Source: Lachnospiraceae bacterium UBA6987 (GTDB taxonomy: Bacteria > Bacillota > Clostridia > Lachnospirales > Lachnospiraceae). From it: a stretch of DNA of 14,933 nt. Made by a program: the position numbers and the translations under genes. How positions within the stretch are numbered: the first letter of the stretch is position 1; every line of letters begins with the position of its first letter. Location: the NCBI GenBank assembly GCA_002449955.1, contig DJYD01000067.1:2622-17554 (forward strand), read 5' to 3'. The notes under the pieces were generated by a model. That model had not been told where the DNA came from. It searched no databases and saw only the letters and a list, made by a program, of their open reading frames with translations. Positions 6,918 through 13,306 of this stretch are shown here, one piece after another.

Positions 6918-8006
6918 ATGCCTGCTTATAAAGATCCGGAAAAGAACACCTGGTATGTAAAGTTCCAATATAAGGACTGGACCGGACAGGCCAAGTGGGT
7001 TACCAAGCGCGGGTTCAAGGGCAAGCGTGAAGCGCTCAAGTGGGAGACCTCATTCAAGGAGCGCCTTTCCGGGAGCACGGATATGAGCTTTGCGGACTTC
7101 ATCTCCGTCTATAAAAGCAATCGTAGCCCGCGCATTAAGGAGAGTACTCTGCAGACGAAGGAGAACATCCTTGACACGAAGATCCTTCCCTTCTTTGGCG
7201 AAAAGAGGCTCTGTGATATTTCGTCCACGGACGTGATCCAGTGGCAGAATGAATTGCTCAAGTACCGCGATCCGAAGACGAAAAAGCCCTATTCCGCTTC
7301 TTACCTCAAGACGGTTCATAACCAGCTGAGCGCTATTTTCAATCACGCGGTCCGGTTTTATGGGCTGAAGGAGAACCCGGCCCGTGCGGCGGGAAACATG
7401 GGATCGGATAAAGACATCCAGATGAACTTCTGGACGAAAGATGAATATCTGCGCTTCTCGGAAACGACGATGGAAACGCCGCTTGCTTATTACTGTTTTG
7501 AGGTCCTGTACTGGTGTGGGCTTCGGGAGGGCGAACTGCTGGCTCTGACGCCGGCAGACGTGGATCTGGAAGCGGGAACGATCCGTATCAATAAGACATT
7601 TCAGCATTTGAAAGGTAAGGACATCGTCACGAAACCCAAGACGCCGAACAGCAATCGGACGATCCATATGCCGGATTTTCTCCGGCTTGAACTGAAGGAT
7701 TACATGAACATGTGTTACAGCCTTATGCCGGACGATCGACTTTTTCCGGTATCGAAGAATTTCCTCACGTGTCAGATGGCGAAAGGCTGTAAGAAGGCAG
7801 GGGTGAAGAAAATCCGCATTCACGATCTGCGCCACTCTCATGTCTCGCTGCTGATCGACCTCGGCTATTCCGCCGTGGCGATCGCAGAGCGGGTCGGGCA
7901 TCAGAGCATTGATATCACCTATCGCTATGCCCATCTGTTCCCGACGGTGCAGTCCTCTATGGCAGAAAAGCTGAACGATATCCGGGAGGGCGAGCATGTC
8001 GACTAA
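6918..8006 (+). CDS. int: Tyrosine site-specific integrase, complete (362 aa)
   Basis: The ATG follows AAGGAGG (6904-6910). Residues 1-50 are an arm-type DNA-binding domain (WYVKFQYKDWTGQAKWVTKRGF). Residues about 55-150 are the SAM-like core-binding domain (FADFISVYKSN to FNHAVRFYGL). Residues about 165-350 are the catalytic domain with the complete set: Arg203 in CGLREGE, His302-x-x-Arg305 in HDLRHSH, His328 in VGHQS and the nucleophile Tyr337 in YRYAH. Length and domain order are typical of integrases of phages and integrative elements. The protein should catalyse integration and, with the excisionase, excision between attP and attB. The next gene overlaps by 11 bp. The nearest obvious target is the guaA end, 6.8 kb away, which is far for an int gene and hints that the trio was inserted between them or that the true att site is elsewhere. 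Confidence 0.95.
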   Translation: MPAYKDPEKNTWYVKFQYKDWTGQAKWVTKRGFKGKREALKWETSFKERLSGSTDMSFADFISVYKSNRSPRIKESTLQTKENILDTKILPFFGEKRLCDISSTDVIQWQNELLKYRDPKTKKPYSASYLKTVHNQLSAIFNHAVRFYGLKENPARAAGNMGSDKDIQMNFWTKDEYLRFSETTMETPLAYYCFEVLYWCGLREGELLALTPADVDLEAGTIRINKTFQHLKGKDIVTKPKTPNSNRTIHMPDFLRLELKDYMNMCYSLMPDDRLFPVSKNFLTCQMAKGCKKAGVKKIRIHDLRHSHVSLLIDLGYSAVAIAERVGHQSIDITYRYAHLFPTVQSSMAEKLNDIREGEHVD

Positions 8007-8325
8007 AAATCGAGACAGACAGCAACGCTGGCGCTGCGTAACCGTGGGTTTTCGCATGTCAAAGGAGGAGAGCGATCAGTTGAACCGGCTGGTCGCCCTC
8101 TCCGGCATGACCAAACAGGATTACATCATTGATCGTCTGCTGAACCGGGCGGTTGTAGTAGTAGGAAATCCGCGTGTACATAAGGCCTTGAAGGATCAAA
8201 TGACGGATATCCTTCAGGAACTCAGGCGGATTACATCGGCATCGAAAATGACGCCGGAGCTTTGTGAGCTCATTCAACTCGTCAGTACGATCTATTCCAA
8301 GATGGAACATGAAGGCAATCATTGA
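7996..8325 (+). CDS. MobC-like ribbon-helix-helix mobilisation accessory protein (109 aa)
   Basis: The ATG lies inside the last codons of int with GGGAGGG about 5 nt upstream, so the two are translationally coupled. WRCVTVGFRMSKEESDQLNR, followed by LVALSGMTKQDYIIDRLLNR, is a strand plus two helices of the ribbon-helix-helix type found in MobC and related relaxosome proteins. The second half is helical. Such proteins bind at an origin of transfer and assist a relaxase. No relaxase or visible oriT is present in this window, so the protein may serve a relaxase supplied elsewhere, or it may have become a regulator. Pairing with integrase is common in small Firmicutes integrative elements. Confidence 0.65.
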   Translation: MSTKNRDRQQRWRCVTVGFRMSKEESDQLNRLVALSGMTKQDYIIDRLLNRAVVVVGNPRVHKALKDQMTDILQELRRITSASKMTPELCELIQLVSTIYSKMEHEGNH

Positions 8326-8370
8326 GATGAGCTGGCCTTCCAGTCTGATTAGTAGAAAGGAAAAATACAA

Positions 8371-9057
8371 ATGGACAACAGAAAACAGATACCGCCTGTG
8401 ACGGTCGCGCGCTATCTGCGCAATCACAGGGGGCTGAGCATGGATTCCGTGGCAAATGAGCTCGGCTTGTCTTTCCAGACCTTATTCAACGCAGAGCGAG
8501 GAGGCCAGACGAGATTGGATAGCCTTCGTAAACTGGCAAGCTTCTATCACGTCACGCTCGACTGCCTTGCGCGCAACGATTTCACCGCCGCGGCCACGCA
8601 GCTCTTCAGCCCCGCCATCCACGGCGGAAGAATGAAGGCCCTGCTGCGAGAAAAACAGAAGATGTTTGACGAGATCGGAGATCGCGGCGAGCGCCTCGTG
8701 ATCGAGCGGGAGCGTGCCCGTCTCGCAGGGACACCCTTCGCCATGGCCGTGAACGGCAACGTCTCTGAGGATATGACGGCGGGGTTTGACGCGCTTAGCT
8801 TTGACGAATGCGGGAAACCCATCTACATCGAGGCCAAGACTACAGTCGGCGGCGAGGACACGCCGTTTTACATGAGCCGCCGGGAGTTGGAGTTCCTCCG
8901 TGCCTGCTACGAGCGCGGCGACAACTACCAGCTTCACCGTCTCTATGATCTGAATGAGGCAGATCATTGCGGCACGAAGATTCTTACCGCCGAGGAACTC
9001 CTTCATGAGTACGAATTCATCCCGGTTTCCTACTTGGTAAGGAGGTGCGCGATATGA
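8371..9057 (+). CDS. XRE-type HTH fused to DUF3883-like nuclease domain (228 aa)
   Basis: The ATG has AGAAAGGA upstream. Residues 8-62 are an XRE helix-turn-helix (VARYLRNHRGLSMDSVANEL, then LSFQTLFNAE). Residues about 100-222 match the DUF3883 / NO VEIN C-terminal type: GERLVIERE helix, GFDALSFDE, IYIEAKTT, FYMSRRELEF and NYQLHRLYDL. Together Glu107, Asp140 and Glu154-x-Lys156 give the pattern of a PD-(D/E)xK nuclease core. DUF3883 domains are often found in restriction-like and other defence proteins. Direct fusion to an HTH suggests either a sequence-targeted nuclease or a regulator built on a nuclease fold. The stop overlaps the next start (ATGA). The domain call rests on motif recognition and catalysis is inferred. 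Confidence 0.75.
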   Translation: MDNRKQIPPVTVARYLRNHRGLSMDSVANELGLSFQTLFNAERGGQTRLDSLRKLASFYHVTLDCLARNDFTAAATQLFSPAIHGGRMKALLREKQKMFDEIGDRGERLVIERERARLAGTPFAMAVNGNVSEDMTAGFDALSFDECGKPIYIEAKTTVGGEDTPFYMSRRELEFLRACYERGDNYQLHRLYDLNEADHCGTKILTAEELLHEYEFIPVSYLVRRCAI

Positions 9058-9521
9058 CAGGTGTGGAATACTTCCGCAACAAAGCGAAACTGACCCGCAA
9101 AGTATTGGCAGAGCTGTCAGGCGTCACCGCGGCCACGCTTGCGAACTACGAGAGGAAAGGGATCCCCGAAAGCGCCTACGTATCGGCGCTGCTTCCGGTG
9201 GCTGAAGCGCTTGGCGTAACACTGGACGAGCTGCTGGAGGACTACGACGGGCGAAGCCTGTCGACCCTGGACCGTGCCGCCCGGGCCAGCTATATCCGCA
9301 GCCCCCGCAACGTTGTCGACAATTATCGAATCCGCAACAACCTCCGTTTCCGGGAGCTGGCTGAGCGGATCGGGCTCGCCGATCGCGAATCCGCCCGCAC
9401 GGCCTGTAAGCGCGCGACGGCAAGAGGTGTGCATATCGAGCGGCTCGCGAACTACGAGCGAGTCAGCATGGAAGAGTTCCTGAGGCGCTATTTGCCCGAA
9501 GGCGGCAGCAGGGAGGACTGA
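9054..9521 (+). CDS. Protein with two HTH domains (155 aa)
   Basis: I place the start at ATG 9054, which has AAGGAGG at 9039-9045 and overlaps the previous stop as ATGA. The GTG at 9045 lies inside that ribosome binding site. Residues about 3-62 are an XRE HTH (KLTRKVLAELSGVTAATLAN, then a LGVTLDELLED helix). Residues about 85-150 look like a second helix-turn-helix (NNLRFRELAERIGLADRESA ... GVHIERLANYERVSMEEFL). Repeated use of such folds in neighbouring small genes suggests a local regulatory set. DNA binding is confidently expected; the target is unknown. It is probably co-expressed with the DUF3883 protein. Confidence 0.8.
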   Translation: MTGVEYFRNKAKLTRKVLAELSGVTAATLANYERKGIPESAYVSALLPVAEALGVTLDELLEDYDGRSLSTLDRAARASYIRSPRNVVDNYRIRNNLRFRELAERIGLADRESARTACKRATARGVHIERLANYERVSMEEFLRRYLPEGGSRED

Positions 9522-9525
9522 GCAG

Positions 9526-9726
9526 ATGGAGTTTACGTATCGTAATATCAGCTTTCGCAACGCAGACGGAAGTTTTGAAACGATCACGGTTCCCACCATT
9601 TCGATTCCGGAGGGCTTCTACGACAAGGCCCGGGCTGAGCAGCTCAAGGAGCACGACCCAGCGGGATATGTGGAATACATGCACGAGGTCGATGAGGCCT
9701 TCATAGCAACATATTTTGGAGGATGA
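9526..9726 (+). CDS. Small hypothetical protein (66 aa)
   Basis: The ATG follows GGGAGG (9511-9516) and lies 4 nt after the preceding stop. The next gene starts 1 nt after its stop, so it sits tightly in the same operon. The N-terminal part (FTYRNISFRNADGSFETITV) is strand-like and the C-terminal part is helical and acidic (YVEYMHEVDEAFIATYFG). I do not recognise a family. Its conservation as a gene is supported by position and ribosome binding site, not by any motif. Confidence 0.65.
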   Translation: MEFTYRNISFRNADGSFETITVPTISIPEGFYDKARAEQLKEHDPAGYVEYMHEVDEAFIATYFGG

Positions 9727-9727
9727 C

Positions 9728-10027
9728 ATGACGAAGGTTTTGGAAGATCTGTGGTGTGGGGCGATCCGCCCTTGTGAAAGGGAGGTCAGGCCCAACAGCG
9801 AGTATGCACGCCTGCAGTCGGCGATGGAAAAGGAGCATGACCGGTTTTGGTCCATGTTGACGCCTGAGGCCAAGGAGGCCTACAACGAATTTTGTAAGAC
9901 CAACATCGAACTCATGGCGATCTCGGACGCGGATTGCTTTGCCAAGGGTTTCCGCCTGGGCATCCAGTTCTTGCTGGCAGCGATTATCGAGGATAACTCC
10001 CAGCTCCCGGCGTTGGAGGGTGATTAG
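9728..10027 (+). CDS. Small helical protein, DUF6809-like (99 aa)
   Basis: I place the start at ATG 9728, with GGAGG at 9718-9722; an upstream in-frame TTG would put the ribosome binding site inside the gene. The pattern is a short N-terminus LEDLWCGAIRPCE, a central helix ending MLTPEAKEAYNEFCK, and a C-terminal ADCFAKGFRLGIQFLLAAI. It resembles small proteins (DUF6809 type, from memory) that recur in clostridial integrative elements beside XRE-type genes. No function is known to me. The minus-strand fragment at 10632-10739 may be a relic of a protein of the same kind. Confidence 0.65.
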   Translation: MTKVLEDLWCGAIRPCEREVRPNSEYARLQSAMEKEHDRFWSMLTPEAKEAYNEFCKTNIELMAISDADCFAKGFRLGIQFLLAAIIEDNSQLPALEGD

Positions 10028-10032
10028 TTACA

Positions 10033-10281
10033 GTGGAATACAGCTCTCTCGGAATCGATATGGACAAGACCGGACAGAAAATCGCGAAAGAATGCAGACA
10101 ACAGGGTATCACGATCAAAGACCTACAGACATTGTTCGGCTTTGCAGCTCCAAATGCCATCTACCGCTGGCTGCGCGGAGAGACGCTGCCGACTGTGGAT
10201 CATCTCGTCATTCTTGCGCATGCCCTGAAGGTGCCGGTAGACGAGCTCTTGGTGCTCAAGGAAAAGGAACCGGAGCATTGA
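10033..10281 (+). CDS. XRE-type HTH protein (82 aa)
   Basis: The GTG start is 5 nt after the preceding stop, with GGAGGG at 10015-10020. A later in-frame ATG at 10060 has no ribosome binding site. Residues about 10-75 are an HTH: KIAKECRQQGITIKDLQTLF, then FAAPNAIYRWLRGETLPTVD and ILAHALKVPVDELLVL. Small single-domain regulators of this kind are frequent in clostridial genomic islands. It is the last gene before a clear terminator. Confidence 0.85.
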   Translation: MEYSSLGIDMDKTGQKIAKECRQQGITIKDLQTLFGFAAPNAIYRWLRGETLPTVDHLVILAHALKVPVDELLVLKEKEPEH

Positions 10282-10340
10282 ACCGGAAGTTCAATGACAG
10301 CGGGATTCGCAAATGCTAAACTAAATACGAACCATACGAG

Positions 10341-10368
10341 AAGAGCGGGAACACTCCCGCTCTTTTCC
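10341..10368 (+). terminator. Intrinsic terminator of the accessory operon
   Basis: AAGAGCGGGA (10341-10350) and TCCCGCTCTT (10355-10364) form a perfect 10-bp stem with an ACAC loop, and the T-run begins within the 3' arm. It lies 60 nt after the last HTH gene and closes the rightward run of small genes. Confidence 0.9.
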
Positions 10369-10394
10369 ATAAGCGTCGAGAGGAGATTCATATC

Positions 10395-10706
10395 ATGGGG
10401 ATATTCATCAATTTAGCTATTTCCCATTCCGTTTCGCAGTCCGAATGGGAGGCGGTATACCGGGATGCCCTGGAGCTGGCGCAGAAGCTTGGGCTGGCGG
10501 ATGTGCGCAGGCTTGAAATCGGCGGCGTGACCGTGCGCTGCCTGTCGCGGACGCAGGAGTACACCAGCCCGAGCCGGTGGTTGAACGAGGACTGGACAGG
10601 CTTTCAAATTTGCGGCGATTATGAGACGCTGGGCAGTCATGTAGTCCTCAAATATTTCCTTCTGCTTTTCGGTGAGGGTGTCGGTCAGCGCGTCCCCCAG
10701 CTTTGA
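10395..10706 (+). pseudogene. 5' remnant of a larger element-borne gene
   Basis: The gene start is intact: AGGAGA (10381-10386) and ATG at 10395. The first 80 or so residues (MGIFINLAISHSVSQSEWEA to GDYETLG) look like the opening of a longer protein that I recall, without a name, from clostridial integrative elements. After about position 10635 the reading becomes LKYFLLLFGEGVGQRVPQL, which is unlike a real protein end. In the same stretch the opposite strand encodes a convincing fragment of another protein. The gene is therefore probably cut off by a deletion or recombination event, and the last 23 codons are read-through of foreign DNA. Confidence 0.6.
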
Positions 10707-10739
10707 CGAGTTCATCCTACACATTTCCCTGAGCATATC
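10632..10739 (-). pseudogene. Internal or 3'-truncated gene fragment, minus strand
   Basis: On the minus strand, residues MLREMCRMNSSKLGDAL, continuing through TLTEKQKEIFEDYMTAQ, look like real helical coding sequence. The run then dissolves into the reverse complement of the plus-strand remnant. There is no ribosome binding site, and an in-frame stop lies just upstream at about 10745. It resembles the central helix of the DUF6809-like protein at 9728-10027 (LTPEAKEAYNEF), so it may be debris of a gene of that type. Confidence 0.45.
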
Positions 10740-10751
10740 GAAGATTTAGAC

Positions 10752-10801
10752 AAAAACGCAAACACCGCATGCAACCTTCTTAGAAGCCGTCATGCGGTGT
10801 T
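10752..10801 (-). terminator. Intrinsic terminator of the metal-uptake operon
   Basis: AACACCGCATG (10761-10771) and CATGCGGTGTT (10791-10801) form an 11-bp stem, with an inner CTTCT/AGAAG pairing. On the minus strand GCGTTTTTG follows. It lies 4 nt after the methyltransferase stop codon. Confidence 0.85.
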
Positions 10802-10805
10802 ACTG

Positions 10806-11393
10806 TTATTCTTTTGCCCCGACCACCTGATACATCCGGTCGTCGGAGAGCACGGTGGTCACGGTCAGGTGTTTTTCAAAGATCGCCGCCAGATCTTCCG
10901 CGCTCATGAGGCCGTTGGATACATGGCTGGCCGCACCGTGATGATGGGCGTCGATCTTTTCCCGGCTCATGCCGTGGGCCACCGTCAGTGTCCCGTCAGG
11001 CTTGAGCAGCTCCGAGAGTCTCGTGATCAGACGCTCGGGATCCGGGAAATGCGGGAAGGCGTTGTAGACTACGATACAGTCAAACTGCTTGCCGAAATCC
11101 GTGGTCTCCACATCCCCACAGAGGATCGTGACCTCCGGCTGGGGAAACTTCGCCTTGGCGATCTCCGCCATCTTCGGGGAGATATCGATCCCGGTGACGG
11201 AGGCGGCATTCCGCTTCAGATAGTCCGGGATCAGCACGCCCGTGCCGCAGGCCACATCCAGCACGTCCTTGCCCTCGGTCACGCCCGCGTTATCCAAGAT
11301 CGTACCGATGATTGCATCGTTCCTGACCATGTCCGCGTCCCAGCCGGGAGCCAGCCGGTCAAAGAATTCGATAACCTCTTTTGTCTCGATCAT
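10806..11393 (-). CDS. Class I SAM-dependent methyltransferase (195 aa)
   Basis: Motif I is DVLDVACGTGVL (residues 43-54), followed by an acidic motif II in VTGIDISPKM and FDCIVVYNAFPHF (motif IV region). This is a UbiE/COQ5-like class I methyltransferase that uses S-adenosylmethionine. Residues around DAHHHGAASHVSNGL are His-rich. A similar His-rich segment recurs, as far as I recall, in methyltransferases next to metal-uptake genes. The start is 3 nt after the substrate-binding protein stop, so it is the last gene of that operon. The substrate is unknown; it could act on an imported metal chelate or tetrapyrrole, or on a metallophore. The link to metals is inferred from the operon. Confidence 0.85.
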   Translation of the reverse strand: MIETKEVIEFFDRLAPGWDADMVRNDAIIGTILDNAGVTEGKDVLDVACGTGVLIPDYLKRNAASVTGIDISPKMAEIAKAKFPQPEVTILCGDVETTDFGKQFDCIVVYNAFPHFPDPERLITRLSELLKPDGTLTVAHGMSREKIDAHHHGAASHVSNGLMSAEDLAAIFEKHLTVTTVLSDDRMYQVVGAKE

Positions 11394-11396
11394 GGC

Positions 11397-12542
11397 TCAG
11401 CCAAAGAAGCTCGCGGTGTCGATCTGCTGATAGCCGCCGAAGCTGGAGGGGGCTGCCGCGATCTGCTCGGCCAGATCCATGCCGTAAAAAGCCTGGGTGA
11501 TCTCGTTGGTCTTGGCTGTCATGTCGATATCGGCAAAGAGCTCGGGATAGACGGTCTTGGCGATGAACCAGGTGTTGGCCAGGGCAATCTCATAGTTGGT
11601 GTAGTAGGCGTTGTAGGCCATCTCCAGATACACCTCGCCGTCCTGCCAGGCCTTGCAGGTATCGAACATATCAGGTGTCTCGGCATAGAGGGGCTTGATG
11701 TTCTTCACGGCCGCGGCGTCCATGATGATGATATCCATGTCCTCGCCGAGAGCGACAAACTTTTCCTCCTCAATGGCCTGGATGCCGGGGGCTTCCAGAT
11801 CGGTGACGACGTTTTTCACGTTAGCCACGTTGAAGGCGATGTAGTTCTGGGCCGTCATCAGGTGGTTGGTGGTGCCCCAGTTGCCGAGGCCGCAGATGTA
11901 GACGGCGGGCTTGTCCTCGTCGGCGATGTCGGCGGTGCGCTTTTCGATCTCGGCGCGCTCACTCTCGATGAAGCTGCAGAGCGCCTCGGCCTTCTCCTCG
12001 TTCCCGAAGATCTCGCCCAGCATGCGCATGGTGCCGAAGAAGTTCTCGTCAAACACGCCGCCGGGGCCGGCCTTCAGGGTGATCACAGGCACGCCCAGCT
12101 GCTCCTGCAGGGCGTCCTCCTTCTCCACATCCTCGTACTCGGAAATGACGATATCCGGGTCGCAGGCGAGGATTTTCTCCGCCTCGGCGGTCTGGGCCTG
12201 GGGGCCGCCCACGCCGCAGGATGGAAGCTCCGTAAAGTTCTCGCCGTAGGCCAGCATATAGGGGCGGGCCACGGAATCGAACATCTTGGGCCGCTCGGCA
12301 AGGGAGGTATTGTCAATGTCCTCCACGCCGCACAGCAGGCTCACATCGCCGATGTAGCTGTACATGCGCAGAGCGCCGGCGCCAATGCAGACAACGCGCT
12401 CATAGCTGCCCGGGGTGACGGTCACTTCGCGGCCGATCATGTCCGTGATGGTGATTTCGCCTTCCGCTCTGGCCTCGCCGCCGAAGGCGAAGAAGCCCAG
12501 CAGCATGACCAGCGCCAGGAGCAAAGAGATTCCTTTTTTCAT
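11397..12542 (-). CDS. Metal-chelate ABC transporter substrate-binding protein (381 aa)
   Basis: The N-terminus has KK, a hydrophobic stretch and a likely signal peptidase I site after Ala26 (ARA-EGE). The mature part begins ITITDMIGREVTV, the usual opening of the periplasmic-binding-protein class III family (Peripla_BP_2: Fe-siderophore, haem, B12). RVVCIGAGALRMYSYIG and ILACDPDIVISEYED fit the same fold. Length is normal for the family. There is no lipobox cysteine in the signal peptide, which is unusual for a Gram-positive binding protein. GGAGG precedes the ATG, and the start overlaps the ATPase stop by 4 bp. The ligand cannot be read from sequence. Confidence 0.9.
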   Translation of the reverse strand: MKKGISLLLALVMLLGFFAFGGEARAEGEITITDMIGREVTVTPGSYERVVCIGAGALRMYSYIGDVSLLCGVEDIDNTSLAERPKMFDSVARPYMLAYGENFTELPSCGVGGPQAQTAEAEKILACDPDIVISEYEDVEKEDALQEQLGVPVITLKAGPGGVFDENFFGTMRMLGEIFGNEEKAEALCSFIESERAEIEKRTADIADEDKPAVYICGLGNWGTTNHLMTAQNYIAFNVANVKNVVTDLEAPGIQAIEEEKFVALGEDMDIIIMDAAAVKNIKPLYAETPDMFDTCKAWQDGEVYLEMAYNAYYTNYEIALANTWFIAKTVYPELFADIDMTAKTNEITQAFYGMDLAEQIAAAPSSFGGYQQIDTASFFG

Positions 12543-13306
12543 ATTTTCTGTCCTCCGTTCATAATGATTTTTTTGCCTTCTATCTCCACGATGCGAACCT
12601 CCGCATCAAAGGTCTCAAAGATGACGTTCTCGGTCACGATCTCCGCGCCGCCATCCTGGCAGATCTTCCCTTCCTTCATAAAGAAAAACCTGTCACCCAG
12701 CTCCAAAGCCTGATTCAAATCGTGCAGCGAGGTCAGGATGCCGATGCCCTTTTCGCGGGCGACCCGTCTGGCCTCCGACAGGATCAGCTGCTCGTTGGCA
12801 ATGTCCAGATTGCCGGTGGGCTCGTCGAATACCAACAGCCGCGGCTCCTGCGCCAAAGCGCGGGCGATGGCGATCTTCTGCCGCTCACCGCCGGACAGTT
12901 CCTCCACGTTCCGGGCGGCATAGTCCTCCAGCTTCATATCCCGGAGGATCGCCTCTACAGCGTCCTCGTCCTCCCGCCCGGCCTTGTAACCAAAGTAGGA
13001 AACTCTGCCCATGAGCACGGTATCATAGACGCTCAGCGCTCCAAAGTGGATCGCCTGGGGCACATAGGCGATGCGCCGTGCCCGCTCCCGGCGGTTCATT
13101 TTCAGCAGATCCTCGCCGTCAAAGCGGATGGAGCCGCTCTCCGGCCTCTGAATGCCCAGGATGGTCTTGAAGAGCGTGGTCTTGCCGGAGCCGTTCTTGC
13201 CCAGCAAAATGCCGATTTCTCCGTCCTTGAGCTCCAGGTCCACCCCGTTCAGCACCAGCGGGCCGCGGCGGGAATAGCGAAAGTGCAGGTTTTCGATTGC
13301 AAGCAT
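12539..13306 (-). CDS. ABC transporter ATPase, FecE/BtuD type (255 aa)
   Basis: All ATPase motifs are present: Walker A GKNGSGKT (residues 36-43), Q-loop YVPQ (81-84), signature LSGGERQ (137-143), Walker B LLVFDE (157-162) followed by PTGNLD, and the H-loop His in LTSLHDLNQAL. It powers import through the neighbouring permease on the inner face of the membrane. Its start codon overlaps the permease stop (TAATG), and its end overlaps the binding protein start (ATGA), so the three are translationally coupled. Length and sequence fit the iron-chelate/cobalamin importer subfamily. Confidence 0.95.
   Translation of the reverse strand: MLAIENLHFRYSRRGPLVLNGVDLELKDGEIGILLGKNGSGKTTLFKTILGIQRPESGSIRFDGEDLLKMNRRERARRIAYVPQAIHFGALSVYDTVLMGRVSYFGYKAGREDEDAVEAILRDMKLEDYAARNVEELSGGERQKIAIARALAQEPRLLVFDEPTGNLDIANEQLILSEARRVAREKGIGILTSLHDLNQALELGDRFFFMKEGKICQDGGAEIVTENVIFETFDAEVRIVEIEGKKIIMNGGQKI

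Noticed and set aside
7050..8057. Minus-strand 335-codon open frame over the integrase
   Set aside because: It is antisense to a complete tyrosine integrase; a shadow frame.
9045..9053. GTG start for the double-HTH protein
   Set aside because: This GTG overlaps the AAGGAGG ribosome binding site that serves the ATG at 9054.
10797..12713. Long plus-strand open frame of 638 codons over the metal-uptake operon
   Set aside because: It is antisense to well-recognised methyltransferase, binding-protein and ATPase genes. Long opposite frames are common in GC-rich coding DNA, and its protein has no recognisable domain.
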